A stretch of DNA of 64,000 nucleotides from Streptomyces sp. P9-A2 (GCF_036634175.1 NZ_JAZIFX010000001.1:4898001-4962000); one strand, 5' to 3'. Positions 52,892 through 61,843 are shown, counted from the stretch's first letter. Program-made: numbers and translations. The notes: generated by a model from the letters alone, not told the origin.

Positions 52892-53632
52892 ATGCCGCCC
52901 ATGCACGAGTCGGTCGAGGACGAGCGCCGGCATCGCAAGGAGAGGCTCGCGGGCGCCCTGCGGCTCTTCGGGCGGCTCGGCTTCGAGGACGGGGTCTCCG
53001 GCCACATCACCGCACGCGATCCCGAATTCTCGGACTGTTTCTGGGTCAACCCGTTCGGAATTCCCTTCCGGCACGTCACCGTGAGCGATCTGGTGCTGGT
53101 CAACCGGGAGGGGCGGGTCGTCCAGGGCGGCCACCACGTCAACCAGGCGGCGTTCACCGTGCGCGCGCAGGTGCACACGGCGCGGCCCGACGTCGTCGCG
53201 GTCGCCCACTGCCACTCGGTCTACGGCCGCGCGCTCGCCGCCCTCGGAGACCTGCTCGACCCGATCACCCAGGAGAGCTGCGCGTTCTACGAGGACCACG
53301 CCCTCTACAACACCTACAGCGGTGTCACCGTCGACGCGGACGAGGGCAGGCGCATCGCCGCCGCGCTCGGCCCCCACAAGGCGTTGGTGCTGCGCAATCA
53401 CGGGCTGCTCACCGTGGGCGACTCGGTGGACGCGGCGGCCTGGTGGTTCGTGTCCATGGAACGCTCCTGCCAGGTGCAGCTCAGCGCGAAGGCGGCGGGC
53501 CGGCCCGTCCTGATCGACCACCGGCAGGCGGCGGCGACACGGGAGCAACTGGGCGGGGACCTGGTGGCGTGGATCAACTATCAGCCGATGTGGCAGGACA
53601 TCAGCCGGAGCGAGCCCGACCTGCTGAGCTGA
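52892..53632 (+). CDS. Class II aldolase/adducin family protein (start region probably frameshifted)
   Basis: 246 residues in the conserved frame from ATG 52892. Family motifs: LAGALRLFGRLGFEDGVSGH, HITARDPEFSDCFWVNPFG, DVVAVAHCHSVYGRALAALG (metal His pair) and ALVLRNHGLLTVGDSVDAA (third His). These zinc enzymes cleave or decarboxylate sugar phosphates or related compounds. No ribosome site precedes 52892. Instead a perfect GGAGG-ACTT-ATG at 52836 starts a different frame (MHGQTPPPLLPVPTG) that reads like the missing N-terminus, so a frameshift near 52875 is likely. Confidence 0.85.
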   Translation: MPPMHESVEDERRHRKERLAGALRLFGRLGFEDGVSGHITARDPEFSDCFWVNPFGIPFRHVTVSDLVLVNREGRVVQGGHHVNQAAFTVRAQVHTARPDVVAVAHCHSVYGRALAALGDLLDPITQESCAFYEDHALYNTYSGVTVDADEGRRIAAALGPHKALVLRNHGLLTVGDSVDAAAWWFVSMERSCQVQLSAKAAGRPVLIDHRQAAATREQLGGDLVAWINYQPMWQDISRSEPDLLS

Positions 53633-53880
53633 CCGGAGCGAGCAGTGCCTGGAAAACCCACCCCGGCGGACAATGTCGGCCATAAGGTAATTCTTGCTTC
53701 CGGGTCAACACGGTGTCCCGGGCATCACTCCCGCCGGCCGGGCCTGCCGGGTGGAGAGGGCCGAATGTAGGGCACAATTCGCTGTCATTGCAGGGTAGTT
53801 GCGTGCACCGGCGCAGGTGGCCGGGAACGTGACCGGGATCGTGATCGTGAATGTGGATGCGAGGAAGGCGGGCTTCGGGC

Positions 53881-55161
53881 GTGGCGGTGCAGGAGGCTAG
53901 GCAGGGCGGCGCGGACGCGGGCGCCCACGAGGGCGGCTGCGCCTGCGGGGACTGTCCGCACGGAGTGCGTGAGGGGCATCGGCGCGCGGTCGCCGCGTTC
54001 CTGCTGAAACGCGAGGAGTTCGCGGCCGGGCACGGGCTGCCCGCGGCGGTGGCCCACTCGGCCTCCGCCTCCCGCCAGTGGGTCTCGGAGGAACTGGCAC
54101 AGGCCGCCGAACTCGTCGCCCGGCGCGGCCGGGCCGAGGGCGCGGCCTGGCTGGCACGCTTGTGGCGCCGGACGGCCGCGGTGGTGTGGTCGGCGGTCGT
54201 CCTGCTGCTCCTGGGGCAGGCGCTCACGGCGATCGGCCCGGGGTGGAGTGCCGCCCGCACGGCCGGACTGCTGGCCGCGCTGGTGGTCGCCGGTGCGCTG
54301 ACCGCGGCCTCGTGGTTCCACCGGACGCGCGGCGGGATCCTGGCCCCGGTGATCGGAGAGGACAACCGCCTCTCCACGTCCCGCGCGGTGGCGGCCGCCT
54401 GGGTGCTCTTCCTGGCATACGCGGTCCTGGTCCTGGCCGGACAACTGGCCGTCGCCTCCGATCACCGGGAGCGGGACGCGCTGATCGCGGGGCTGGAACT
54501 CGCCCGCGGTGCGGGTGTGGTGACCGTCCTCGCCGTGGTGTGCGGGATCGCCGTGGTGGTGCGGCGGGTGGTCGGGCTCCGGGTGCAGGGGCAGCGGCTG
54601 CAGAAGGTCCGTGCGGACCGGCCCCGGGCAGCCGATCTGCTGACCGACGACGCGGGCCGGGGCGGCTTCGCCGACATCCAGTACGTCGTGATCAGCGGCG
54701 TCGCGCTGGCGTTCGCGGCGGTGCGGCTGGCGCGGCGGCCGGACCAACTGCCGGACCTGCCCTGGGGACTCGCCGTGGTGGTGCTGGTGTCGGCGGCGAC
54801 CTATCTTGCCGGGAAGTACGCGGAGGGCGGCCGGCCGGTGATCCTTTCGGTGGTGCGGGCACGGGAGGCGGGTGACCTGGACGCGCCGATCCGGACCGGC
54901 GACGACATCGAGATCCGCGGGGCAGGCTTCGTTCCGCTGGGCGCACAGGGAGCCGACCGGCTGGCCCGGATGGTCGTCCGGGTGGGGGCCGTACACGTTC
55001 ATGTGCCGCTGGTGCCGGTGGCCGGCGGCTTCGACAACCCGACGGACGCCCTGCTGACGGTCCCGGTCCCGGTGGACGTGGAACCGGGGCGGATCGAGGT
55101 GCAGGTCGTCACGGCAGCCGGGGTGGAAACGAACCGGTACGCGATCGACGTGACGGACTAG
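53881..55161 (+). CDS. Membrane protein with Cys-rich N-terminus and extracytoplasmic IPT-like tail
   Basis: 426 residues from GTG 53881; ATG 53851/53857 would add up to ten residues. The N-terminus has a CACGDC motif (EGGCACGDCPHGV) that could bind metal, followed by soluble helices (REGHRRAVAAFLLKREEF). Five to six membrane helices follow (VVWSAVVLLLLGQALTAI, AAALVVAGAL region, AAWVLFLAYAVLVLAGQL, VVTVLAVVCGIAVVV, LAVVVLVSAATYLAG). The C-terminal about 100 residues (DDIEIRGAGFVPLGAQGA, VHVHVPLVPVAGGFDNPTD, PGRIEVQVVTAAGV) resemble an IPT/TIG beta-sandwich. Function unknown. Confidence 0.75.
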   Translation: MAVQEARQGGADAGAHEGGCACGDCPHGVREGHRRAVAAFLLKREEFAAGHGLPAAVAHSASASRQWVSEELAQAAELVARRGRAEGAAWLARLWRRTAAVVWSAVVLLLLGQALTAIGPGWSAARTAGLLAALVVAGALTAASWFHRTRGGILAPVIGEDNRLSTSRAVAAAWVLFLAYAVLVLAGQLAVASDHRERDALIAGLELARGAGVVTVLAVVCGIAVVVRRVVGLRVQGQRLQKVRADRPRAADLLTDDAGRGGFADIQYVVISGVALAFAAVRLARRPDQLPDLPWGLAVVVLVSAATYLAGKYAEGGRPVILSVVRAREAGDLDAPIRTGDDIEIRGAGFVPLGAQGADRLARMVVRVGAVHVHVPLVPVAGGFDNPTDALLTVPVPVDVEPGRIEVQVVTAAGVETNRYAIDVTD

Positions 55162-55294
55162 AAGCCTCCTTTCCGTCGCCGTTCGGTGAACGTCCGAAAA
55201 AAACCGAGCGGTCTTGGATTGATCCGGTGTTGATTGTCGTACGTATGGTCTGTTGAGGGGGTCTCGGTACGGCGGCGAGAGGCGGCAGACGGCG

Positions 55295-55825
55295 ATGACT
55301 CACGGTATGCGAGCGGATGCGCACAGACCTCACCTCGATGGCGACAGGGACTGGCGGGACACCGCCACTCGGTACGCCCTCCTTCCTCTGCGGATCTTTC
55401 TGGGCGTCACCTTCATCTACGCGGGAATCGACAAACTCACCGACAGCGCGTTCATGAAGGACGCCGGGGCCGGGTCGATCGGCGACATGATGCGGGCCGT
55501 CCGTGATTCCTCGGCCATTCCCGCACTGGTCGACATGTCCCTGGAAAGTCCGGTTGCCTTCGGGTACGCCATCGCCTTCGGCGAGTTGGCCGTCGGGATC
55601 GGAATCCTGATCGGTCTGTTCACCCGACTGGCCGCCCTCGGCGGTGCGCTGATCTCCCTCAGCCTGTGGCTGACCGTGAGCTGGGCCGCCGAGCCCTACT
55701 ACTACGGCAATGATCTCCCTTACCTCGTGGCCTGGACTCCTCTGCTGCTCGCGGGTGCTCCCCTCCTCTCCGTGGACGCCGCCCTACGATCGCGACGAAG
55801 GCGGCGGGTGGGGGACTACCGGTAG
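55295..55825 (+). CDS. DoxX family membrane protein
   Basis: 176 residues from ATG 55295. The DoxX four-helix pattern is clear: LLPLRIFLGVTFIYAGIDKL, FGYAIAFGELAVGIGILIGL, FTRLAALGGALISLSLWLTV and YLVAWTPLLLAGAPLLSVDA. The inserted loop FMKDAGAGSIGDMMRAVRDS after helix 1 is usual for actinobacterial members. DoxX proteins are poorly characterised quinone-related or redox-stress membrane proteins. An insertion sequence sits 140 bases downstream. Confidence 0.9.
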   Translation: MTHGMRADAHRPHLDGDRDWRDTATRYALLPLRIFLGVTFIYAGIDKLTDSAFMKDAGAGSIGDMMRAVRDSSAIPALVDMSLESPVAFGYAIAFGELAVGIGILIGLFTRLAALGGALISLSLWLTVSWAAEPYYYGNDLPYLVAWTPLLLAGAPLLSVDAALRSRRRRRVGDYR

Positions 55826-55965
55826 TACCCGGTAGAGCCCGCTCCTCGAACGGGCGGCTCCACCCTCTTCACCCCGCCAGGCCCGCCGGGCCCCGCCCGG
55901 GCGGGGCAGGCCGCCCGTCCGCTCCGGCGCGGTAGGCCACCCGCATCGAGCTCGGCCCGCCTTAG

Positions 55966-57550
55966 CTTGGCGTTTATGCTGCCTGCCGCTTTGGGGCGGA
56001 CTTCGCAGTGTCCGTTTTGCTTTGTTTTCCGACGGGGTGCTCGCGGGCTCGGTGCCTGTTCTTCGAGCCCGCCGGCCGACCGGGGCCTGCCGTGCCGGAT
56101 TTCGGCGCGCCGGCCGGCTGAGGCGTCTTCTCGTGGAGGCGGCGAAATCCTCGGCGGACGCGGGCAGGGGTGAGGCGGCCGGGCCGGGCGGATCGTTCCC
56201 AGGGCCGACGGAGGTCCTCGGCCAGGGGCCGGGCGAGGCGGAGCTGGGTGTGGGCGGAGATGATCAGCCAGGTCCAGCGGTCCGCCGCCTCGGGGGTGCG
56301 GAGCTTCGGGCGGGTCCAGCCGAGCGTCTGCTTGATCATCCTGAAGGTGTGTTCAAGATCGAATCTTCGCAGGAACGACCGCCAGAGCCGGTCCACATCC
56401 GCGGCCGTGGCGTCGACGCCCGACCACCACAGCCACACCGGTTTGGGGGCGCGGTCCCCGGGCAAGCGATCGACCCGCAGGCGGACCACCGTGCCTGATA
56501 TGACCGGGAGTTCACCCTTGGGGTAGTCGGCCCATGCCGAGCGTCGGCTCAGCAGCGGATGCAGCCGGTCCCAGGCGGTGGCGACGGCCTGACCGTAGCG
56601 GCTGGTCGCGCTCGTGGTGGTACGGGCCGGTGCGGGCCAGGTGGCCTCATCCTCGAACTTGAACTCCGCCCCGCGCTTGGGCTTGCGCCCGACCTTGCCC
56701 GGCGGTTGCGGCGGGGGCGGGAAGTACAGGACGCGGTCCGAGCGCATCCGCCCCAGCAGCTCCACCGGCAGGTCGGCCAGCAGGAAGGCGAGGCGGGTGA
56801 CGTCGTAGCCGGCGTCGAAGACGATGAGGACCGGCAGGTCGCCGTCCTGGACGTGCCCGGCCGTGCGCAGGCGCTCGATCACCTCGCGCAGCTGCGCGGC
56901 GGTCACGGCGGTCTCGTCGTCGCCCGGCCCGAGCCGGACCGCGTCCAGCAGCGCGGTCCAGGAGGTGCGGCCCGGCTCCAGGGCGGCGACGATCGAGTAC
57001 GGCCACCCCGGGATCATCTGCGCCGAGCCCCTGCCCCGGCCGTAGGTGTGGCAGAACAGCCGCTCCGCGCTGGTGGCCGCATCCGGCCGCAGCCAGTTGC
57101 TGACATCGCAGGCCAGCACGATCCGCCCGTCGGCCGCGCGTGGCAGCGGCAGGCCGCTCAGTGTCCGGCGCAGCCGCGCCACCTCCAGCCGCCCATGGTT
57201 CAAGGCTCCGTACAGTGCGCCGTGCCCGCGCCGGTGCTCGGGCGCCAGCGACAGCTCGACCAGCGTCTTGACCGGTCCGTCCGTGCACAGCAGCGCGTCG
57301 GTCAGCTCGAACAGCGCATCGGCGCGGGCGGGCAGACAAGCGTAGAAGTCGGTCCGGAACCGGGACAAGGCGGTCAGGGACTCGACGTGGGCAGCATCGT
57401 CCAGCAGACTCACCCTCACGGCCTTTGTTGTGATCAACGTCGACTTCAGCGAGAAGACATGATCACGCAAAGGCCGCCCTGCTGTCTGTAGAACGACGAG
57501 GCCCGTGGTCAGCTCAACGAGCTGACCACGGGCGGAGCTTAAACGCCAAG
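55966..57550. mobile_element. Complete insertion sequence with terminal repeats and CTTAG target duplication
   Basis: A 1585-base element. The left end CTTGGCGTTTATGCT (55966) and the right end AGCTTAAACGCCAAG (ending 57550) are inverted copies over at least 11 bases (CTTGGCGTTTA). The same five bases, CTTAG, flank both sides (55961-55965 and 57551-57555), as expected for a target-site duplication. TTAG within it fits the YTAR preference described for IS701-like elements. One transposase gene fills the element. The intact ends, direct flank duplication and full-length gene point to a recent insertion. Confidence 0.88.
55974..57419 (-). CDS. IS701-like transposase
   Basis: 481 residues if GTG 57419 (RVSLLDDAAHVESLTALSRF) is the start; TTG 57470 would add 17. 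DDE-type features: IVLACDVSNWLRPDAA (first Asp), GDLPVLIVFDAGYDVTRLAF (second Asp) and RRFDLEHTFRMIKQTLGWTR (Glu in the C-terminal signature). A Lys/Arg-rich tail ends eight bases inside the left terminus. Length and sequence are typical of the large Streptomyces group of IS701-type transposases. No frameshift seen, so it is probably active. Confidence 0.92.
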   Translation of the reverse strand: MRVSLLDDAAHVESLTALSRFRTDFYACLPARADALFELTDALLCTDGPVKTLVELSLAPEHRRGHGALYGALNHGRLEVARLRRTLSGLPLPRAADGRIVLACDVSNWLRPDAATSAERLFCHTYGRGRGSAQMIPGWPYSIVAALEPGRTSWTALLDAVRLGPGDDETAVTAAQLREVIERLRTAGHVQDGDLPVLIVFDAGYDVTRLAFLLADLPVELLGRMRSDRVLYFPPPPQPPGKVGRKPKRGAEFKFEDEATWPAPARTTTSATSRYGQAVATAWDRLHPLLSRRSAWADYPKGELPVISGTVVRLRVDRLPGDRAPKPVWLWWSGVDATAADVDRLWRSFLRRFDLEHTFRMIKQTLGWTRPKLRTPEAADRWTWLIISAHTQLRLARPLAEDLRRPWERSARPGRLTPARVRRGFRRLHEKTPQPAGAPKSGTAGPGRPAGSKNRHRAREHPVGKQSKTDTAKSAPKRQAA

Positions 57551-57894
57551 CTTAGGGCTCGCAGAGAAACAACTTGTGGGTTTCCGGACTTGATGCCGCA
57601 GGTCAGCGCGCCGCCCACCCGCATGTTGTTCTCCGGCAGACCCTTACGACCTCACCCGCGATAGTGAGCGGGCTCCCGACGCCCTGCGGCTTCGCCTCCG
57701 GCGTTGTCGTCGGTCGCGATGGCTCCGCCATCACTCCCTCCTCCGCCTTGGAGGCGAAGCCGCATGACGCCGCTCGCTGATCCACTCCCCATCGCGGGTG
57801 AGGTCGTTACCGCCCGCTCCATCGGCCGGGTCGCCTCGCCGGCCTCGCCAGGTCGCCCCATCAAGTCGCCCCGCCAAGCCGGTTTGTCGGGTTC
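57551..57894. other. Intergenic stretch with a large imperfect palindrome
   Basis: No gene. It contains two nested inverted repeat pairs spanning 57646-57807 (separate entry). Confidence 0.5.
57646..57807. repeat. 160-bp imperfect palindrome (MITE-like)
   Basis: Outer arms: CGACCTCACCCGCGAT (57647-57662) pairs with ATCGCGGGTGAGGTCG (57791-57806). Inner arms: TGCGGCTTCGCCTCC (about 57684-57698) pairs with GGAGGCGAAGCCGCA (about 57749-57763). A small GATGGCTCCGCCATC hairpin lies near the centre. No ORF inside. Such a layout suits a miniature non-autonomous element or a large cruciform terminator. Confidence 0.65.
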
Positions 57895-58128
57895 TCAAGT
57901 GGGGGACTTGGCGCGGGGACTCCGAGTGTCGGAGCGTTTGTGCCGCCGTATCAGTCCTGTCACCGCGGACACCGATCCGGCCAGACACAGACCGCCCGCG
58001 ACGACGGGGATCACGACGAACCACGGCGTCTCCCAGGCACCGCCCGCGTCGCCTGCGTAGAGCACGGCGGCGAGGGTCAGGAAGAGGCCGGCGATCAGCC
58101 TGCCGGGCTGGAACTCATGACGTAGCAC
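57895..58128 (-). CDS. Small two-helix membrane protein
   Basis: 77 residues from GTG 58128, with GGAGGT six bases upstream; it overlaps the end of the PspC-domain gene by 14 bases and is probably co-translated with it. Two hydrophobic helices (RLIAGLFLTLAAVLYAGD and FVVIPVVAGGLCLAGSVSAV) and a basic tail. Function presumably linked to the PspC protein. Confidence 0.78.
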   Translation of the reverse strand: MLRHEFQPGRLIAGLFLTLAAVLYAGDAGGAWETPWFVVIPVVAGGLCLAGSVSAVTGLIRRHKRSDTRSPRAKSPT

Positions 58129-59560
58129 GGCTCACCTCCGCCTGTCCCGCACCGACCTGGAGGTCCAGGTCGAGGGTTCCCGTCTTCTTGACACCCGCGG
58201 GAGGAAGCAGGGTCGTCTCCTTGTGCTTGCCCGGTGCCACGTCCACGTCCTTCTGCTTGTCGCCGGGCAGTTGGATGTCGCCCACTCCCACGTCGATGCT
58301 GAGCTTCACGGTCATGCCCTCGGGCACGATCACATGGATGCGGCCCACGCCGACGTTCGCCCGCGTCGACACGGTCTCTCCCTCGGGTATCCGTGCCTCG
58401 GACAGATCCAGGGTGCCGGTGCCGGTGCCCAAGTCGTAGACCGGGCGTATCTGGGCGGCCGAGGCGGGCTCCCAGGTGGTGCGCATCCACTCGGTGCCGA
58501 TGTCCTTGGGCACGGCCGACGAGGCGGCGAGCAGCCCCGCGGTGATGACCGCCAGGAGGATCGACCCTGCTCCGGTGCGGCCCAGGAAAGCACTGACCGC
58601 CAGGCCGATGCCGAAGATGGCGAGCGCACACGCGAGACCGGTCTGCAGGCTGGTGCCGAGTGGCTGCGTCTCCCAGGTCAGTCCTGCGCCCAGGCCGGCC
58701 GCGAGCAGGGCGAGCAGGAAGATCCAGCCGCCGATCCAGCGGGGGCCGCGCGGCTTCGCCGCCAGGTGCCGGGTGGACGAGTCGTGGCGGGCGGAGGAGT
58801 GGGGGTCGAGTCTGACGTTGATCGCGGAAGCGATGTCCGGGGCCCGGGAGCCCTGGGGTCCCCACAGATAGCCCGTGCCGCCGATGTGCGTACCGTCCTT
58901 GACGATGGGGTCGCGCCACCACGAGGAGAAGGCGGCGGGAACCGGCGGTGCCTGGGGCTCCGGCGGGGCGTCGGCGGCGGCCTGGGCGGCGAGGGGGTCA
59001 GGGCTGGGGGTACCGCGCTGCCGCGACCAGTACCCGGCACCGGCGAGCAGCAGGGAGAGCATCACGGCGAAGCTCAGCACCCCGCCGTTGTTCAGCATGG
59101 TGAGGAAGACACCGCAGCCGACCAGCGCGAAGAGTATGGCTGCCAGCGTGTGGCCGTCGACCCGGCCGGTCAGCAGCCTGCGGATCTCATTCTCCTCTTC
59201 GCCCTCGTACGGGACGAGGAGCCAGGCGAAGCCGTAGAAGATGAGGCCGACGCCACCGGTGGCGGAGAGCACCGCCAGCGTGATGCGGAAGATCACCGGG
59301 TCCATGTCGCACTGCCGACCGAGCCCGGAGCACACTCCGCCGAGCATCTGGTGCCGGCGGTCGCGCCGGAAACGGTGCGGCGGCTCGGGCACGGGCGCCT
59401 CACCGGGAGGGCGCGGAGCTCCGGCGGAGGCGGTCTCCCCGGCAGACGTACCGCCTGTCGCGCCCGAGGCGGACGCGCCCTCCCGCGGCCCGGCGCCCTC
59501 GGAAGGGCGCGGGCCGGAGCCGGGCCCCGGACCCGTCGCGGCGTGCTGGTGATCTGTCAT
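58115..59560 (-). CDS. PspC-domain membrane protein with C-terminal adhesin-like domain
   Basis: 481 residues. A disordered Gly/Ala/Pro N-terminus is followed by the PspC domain (RDRRHQMLGGVCSGLGRQCD, IFRITLAVLSATGGVGLIFY, GFAWLLVPYEGEEEN). Further membrane helices follow (LAAILFALVGCGVFLTML, VMLSLLLAGAGYW, WIFLLALLAAGLGAGL, GSILLAVITAGLLAA). The C-terminus is a DUF2154/LiaF-like repeat beta-domain (LDLSEARIPEGETVSTRANV, HVIVPEGMTVKLSIDVGVGD). PspC/LiaF-like pieces together suggest envelope-stress sensing. The gene is divergent from a PspC-containing histidine kinase, with which it probably functions. Confidence 0.88.
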   Translation of the reverse strand: MTDHQHAATGPGPGSGPRPSEGAGPREGASASGATGGTSAGETASAGAPRPPGEAPVPEPPHRFRRDRRHQMLGGVCSGLGRQCDMDPVIFRITLAVLSATGGVGLIFYGFAWLLVPYEGEEENEIRRLLTGRVDGHTLAAILFALVGCGVFLTMLNNGGVLSFAVMLSLLLAGAGYWSRQRGTPSPDPLAAQAAADAPPEPQAPPVPAAFSSWWRDPIVKDGTHIGGTGYLWGPQGSRAPDIASAINVRLDPHSSARHDSSTRHLAAKPRGPRWIGGWIFLLALLAAGLGAGLTWETQPLGTSLQTGLACALAIFGIGLAVSAFLGRTGAGSILLAVITAGLLAASSAVPKDIGTEWMRTTWEPASAAQIRPVYDLGTGTGTLDLSEARIPEGETVSTRANVGVGRIHVIVPEGMTVKLSIDVGVGDIQLPGDKQKDVDVAPGKHKETTLLPPAGVKKTGTLDLDLQVGAGQAEVSRATS

Positions 59561-59616
59561 GAGTCCATGGTGACGGGCGAGCCGCCGGGACGGCAGTCGG
59601 GACGACCCTGGCCGGA

Positions 59617-59704
59617 CCCTGATATCGGCCCTGAGAGGCGGCCGGGGAGCGTTCGAGGGGCCGGACCCCCGGAGATCAGGGGAGTCTCCGGGACCGACCC
59701 TGAT
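59617..59704. promoter_or_regulatory. Putative operator repeats between PspC and kinase genes
   Basis: CCCTGAT occurs at 59617-59623 and 59698-59704, and its inverse ATCAGGG at 59675-59681, within the 164-base divergent region. Repeats of one motif in both orientations fit binding sites for the LuxR-type response regulator encoded next door. Confidence 0.4.
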
Positions 59705-59724
59705 GCCTCGGAACCAGGGGCCGT

Positions 59725-61032
59725 GTGACCATCATTGGCATGTCGGAAGCCGCAGCAGCGCCACTCGCAGAGCCGCGGCCGCCGCGCAAGCTCTACCGCA
59801 GCAGTGACGGACGCTGGCTCGGTGGTGTGGCGCGGGGGCTCGCCGGACACCTCGGGCTGCCCGTGATCTGGGTACGGCTCGTCTTCGTCGGCCTGTTCAT
59901 GGCCGACGGCCTGGGCACACTGCTGTACGCCGCCTTCTGGTTCTTCGTACCGCTCGGGGTCGGCGGAGTGGACGCACAGAAGCCGCCCACGCCGGTCGCG
60001 ACCGAGAGCTCGCCGGACGGCCGGCGCAGACTCGTCACCCGCAGACCGGACAAGGGCCAGATCGTCGCCCTGCTCCTCATGGTCGTCGTGGCCATGGTCT
60101 TCGTCGGCAATGTGAACCTGTCCAACGGTGCCAGGGCCTACCTCTGGCCGACCGTGCTCGTCGGCGCGGGCGTCGCCCTGGTCTGGCGGCAGGCGGACAA
60201 CGCGCGCCGGGCCCGCTGGGTCGAGGTCGGCAGCCGCCGCCGCACGATCACCCTGCTGCGGGCCGGCGCCGGCGTACTGCTGGTGACGGCCGGTGTGTCG
60301 GGCATTTTCGTCCTGCGGGGCTCCGGCGCCCACCTCGCGTCGGTGCTCCAGGCGGCCCTCGCGGTCCTCGTCGGGATCACGCTCCTCGCCGGTCCCTACC
60401 TCGTGCGCATGACCCAGGACCTCTCCGAGGAACGGCTGATGCGCATCCGTGCCCAGGAGCGTGCCGAGGTCGCCGCCCACGTCCACGACTCGGTGCTGCA
60501 CACTCTCACCCTGATCCAGCGCAACGCCGACAGTCCGGGCGAGGTGCGCCGGCTCGCCCGCGCCCAGGAGCGCGACCTGCGCACCTGGCTCTACAAGCCC
60601 GAGGGCACCGGCAAGGACGAGGCCGACGAGCCCACCACCCTCGCCGACGCCATACGGCGCAATGCCGCGGAGGTGGAGGACAAGCACGGTGTCCCCATCG
60701 AGGTCGTCGTCGTCGGCGACTGCCCGCTCGACGAGAAGACCGGCCCGCAGATGCAGGCCGCGCGCGAGGCGATGGTGAACGCGGCCAAGTACGGTGGCGA
60801 GGGGGGTGCTGTACAGGTCTACGCCGAAGTCGAGGGAAGGACGGTCTTCGTGTCCGTCCGGGACCGCGGCCCCGGTTTCGACCTCGACTCGATACCCGCC
60901 GACCGCATGGGTGTCAGAGAATCGATCATCGGCCGCATGGAGCGCAACGGCGGCACGGCGCGGCTGCGCGCGGTGCCGGACGGCGGCACGGAGGTCGAGC
61001 TGGAGATGGAAAGGGCGGAGAACACGTCATGA
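59725..61032 (+). CDS. Histidine kinase with N-terminal PspC domain
   Basis: 435 residues from GTG 59725 (AGGGG upstream; ATG 59740 possible). PspC domain first (RKLYRSSDGRWLGGVARGLA, YAAFWFFVPLGVGG), then three or four membrane helices, then a HisKA_3-type kinase. The H-box is AHVHDSVLHTLTLIQ (His254); the ATPase has AREAMVNAAKYGGEG (N box) and VSVRDRGPGFDLDSIPADRM (G boxes). It phosphorylates the downstream regulator, with which it overlaps by ATGA. The PspC domain probably senses membrane stress together with the divergent PspC protein. Confidence 0.92.
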   Translation: MTIIGMSEAAAAPLAEPRPPRKLYRSSDGRWLGGVARGLAGHLGLPVIWVRLVFVGLFMADGLGTLLYAAFWFFVPLGVGGVDAQKPPTPVATESSPDGRRRLVTRRPDKGQIVALLLMVVVAMVFVGNVNLSNGARAYLWPTVLVGAGVALVWRQADNARRARWVEVGSRRRTITLLRAGAGVLLVTAGVSGIFVLRGSGAHLASVLQAALAVLVGITLLAGPYLVRMTQDLSEERLMRIRAQERAEVAAHVHDSVLHTLTLIQRNADSPGEVRRLARAQERDLRTWLYKPEGTGKDEADEPTTLADAIRRNAAEVEDKHGVPIEVVVVGDCPLDEKTGPQMQAAREAMVNAAKYGGEGGAVQVYAEVEGRTVFVSVRDRGPGFDLDSIPADRMGVRESIIGRMERNGGTARLRAVPDGGTEVELEMERAENTS

Positions 61033-61781
61033 GCGAGCCGAACGAGCCGACCGAGCCGAACGGAACGGCGGGACCGGCCGGCCAGGCCGCCGAGTCCGCG
61101 CAGTCCACCGGGGGCGCCGGACGCCATGTGCGGGTCGTCCTCGTCGACGACCACCGCATGTTCCGCACGGGCGTCCAGGCCGAGATCGGACAGACCGAAC
61201 AGACCGGCGTCGAGGTGGTCGGCGAGGCCGCGGACGTCGACCAGGCGGTCACGGTCATCACCGCGACCCGGCCCGAAGTCGTCCTCCTCGACGTGCACCT
61301 GCCCGGTGGCGGCGGCGTGGAAGTACTCAGGCGCTGCGCCCCGTTGATGGGCGACACCGAGCGGCCGGTCCGTTTCCTCGCACTGTCCGTCTCGGACGCG
61401 GCGGAGGACGTGATCGGCGTGATCAGGGGCGGCGCCCGCGGATACGTGACCAAGACGATCACCGGGATCGACCTGGTCGACTCGGTCTTCCGGGTCCAGG
61501 AGGGCGACGCCGTCTTCTCCCCCCGCCTGGCCGGCTTCGTTCTCGACGCCTTCGCCTCGACCGACGCCCCGCCGCTCGACGAGGACCTCGACCGCCTCAC
61601 CCAGCGCGAGCGCGAGGTGCTGCGGCTCATCGCCCGGGGATACGCGTACAAGGAGATCGCCAAGCAGCTCTTCATCTCGGTGAAGACGGTCGAGTCCCAT
61701 GTCTCGGCGGTGCTGCGCAAGCTCCAGCTTTCCAACCGCCACGAACTGACCCGCTGGGCAACGGCCCGCCGTCTGGTGTGA
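61029..61781 (+). CDS. LuxR/NarL-type response regulator
   Basis: 250 residues, translationally coupled to the kinase gene (ATGA). A disordered N-terminus of about 35 residues precedes the receiver (HVRVVLVDDHRMFRTGVQAE) with phospho-acceptor Asp88 in VVLLDVHLPGGG and Lys in YVTKTITGIDLVD. HTH output domain: LTQREREVLRLIARGYAYKE, then LFISVKTVESHVSAVLRKLQ. It likely controls the divergent PspC gene and its own operon. Confidence 0.94.
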   Translation: MSEPNEPTEPNGTAGPAGQAAESAQSTGGAGRHVRVVLVDDHRMFRTGVQAEIGQTEQTGVEVVGEAADVDQAVTVITATRPEVVLLDVHLPGGGGVEVLRRCAPLMGDTERPVRFLALSVSDAAEDVIGVIRGGARGYVTKTITGIDLVDSVFRVQEGDAVFSPRLAGFVLDAFASTDAPPLDEDLDRLTQREREVLRLIARGYAYKEIAKQLFISVKTVESHVSAVLRKLQLSNRHELTRWATARRLV

Positions 61782-61843
61782 CCAGCTGCTGGGCGAGTAG
61801 GCGCTCATTTCATCAGGGCGGACCCGCCGGGAGGAGGGGCTGC

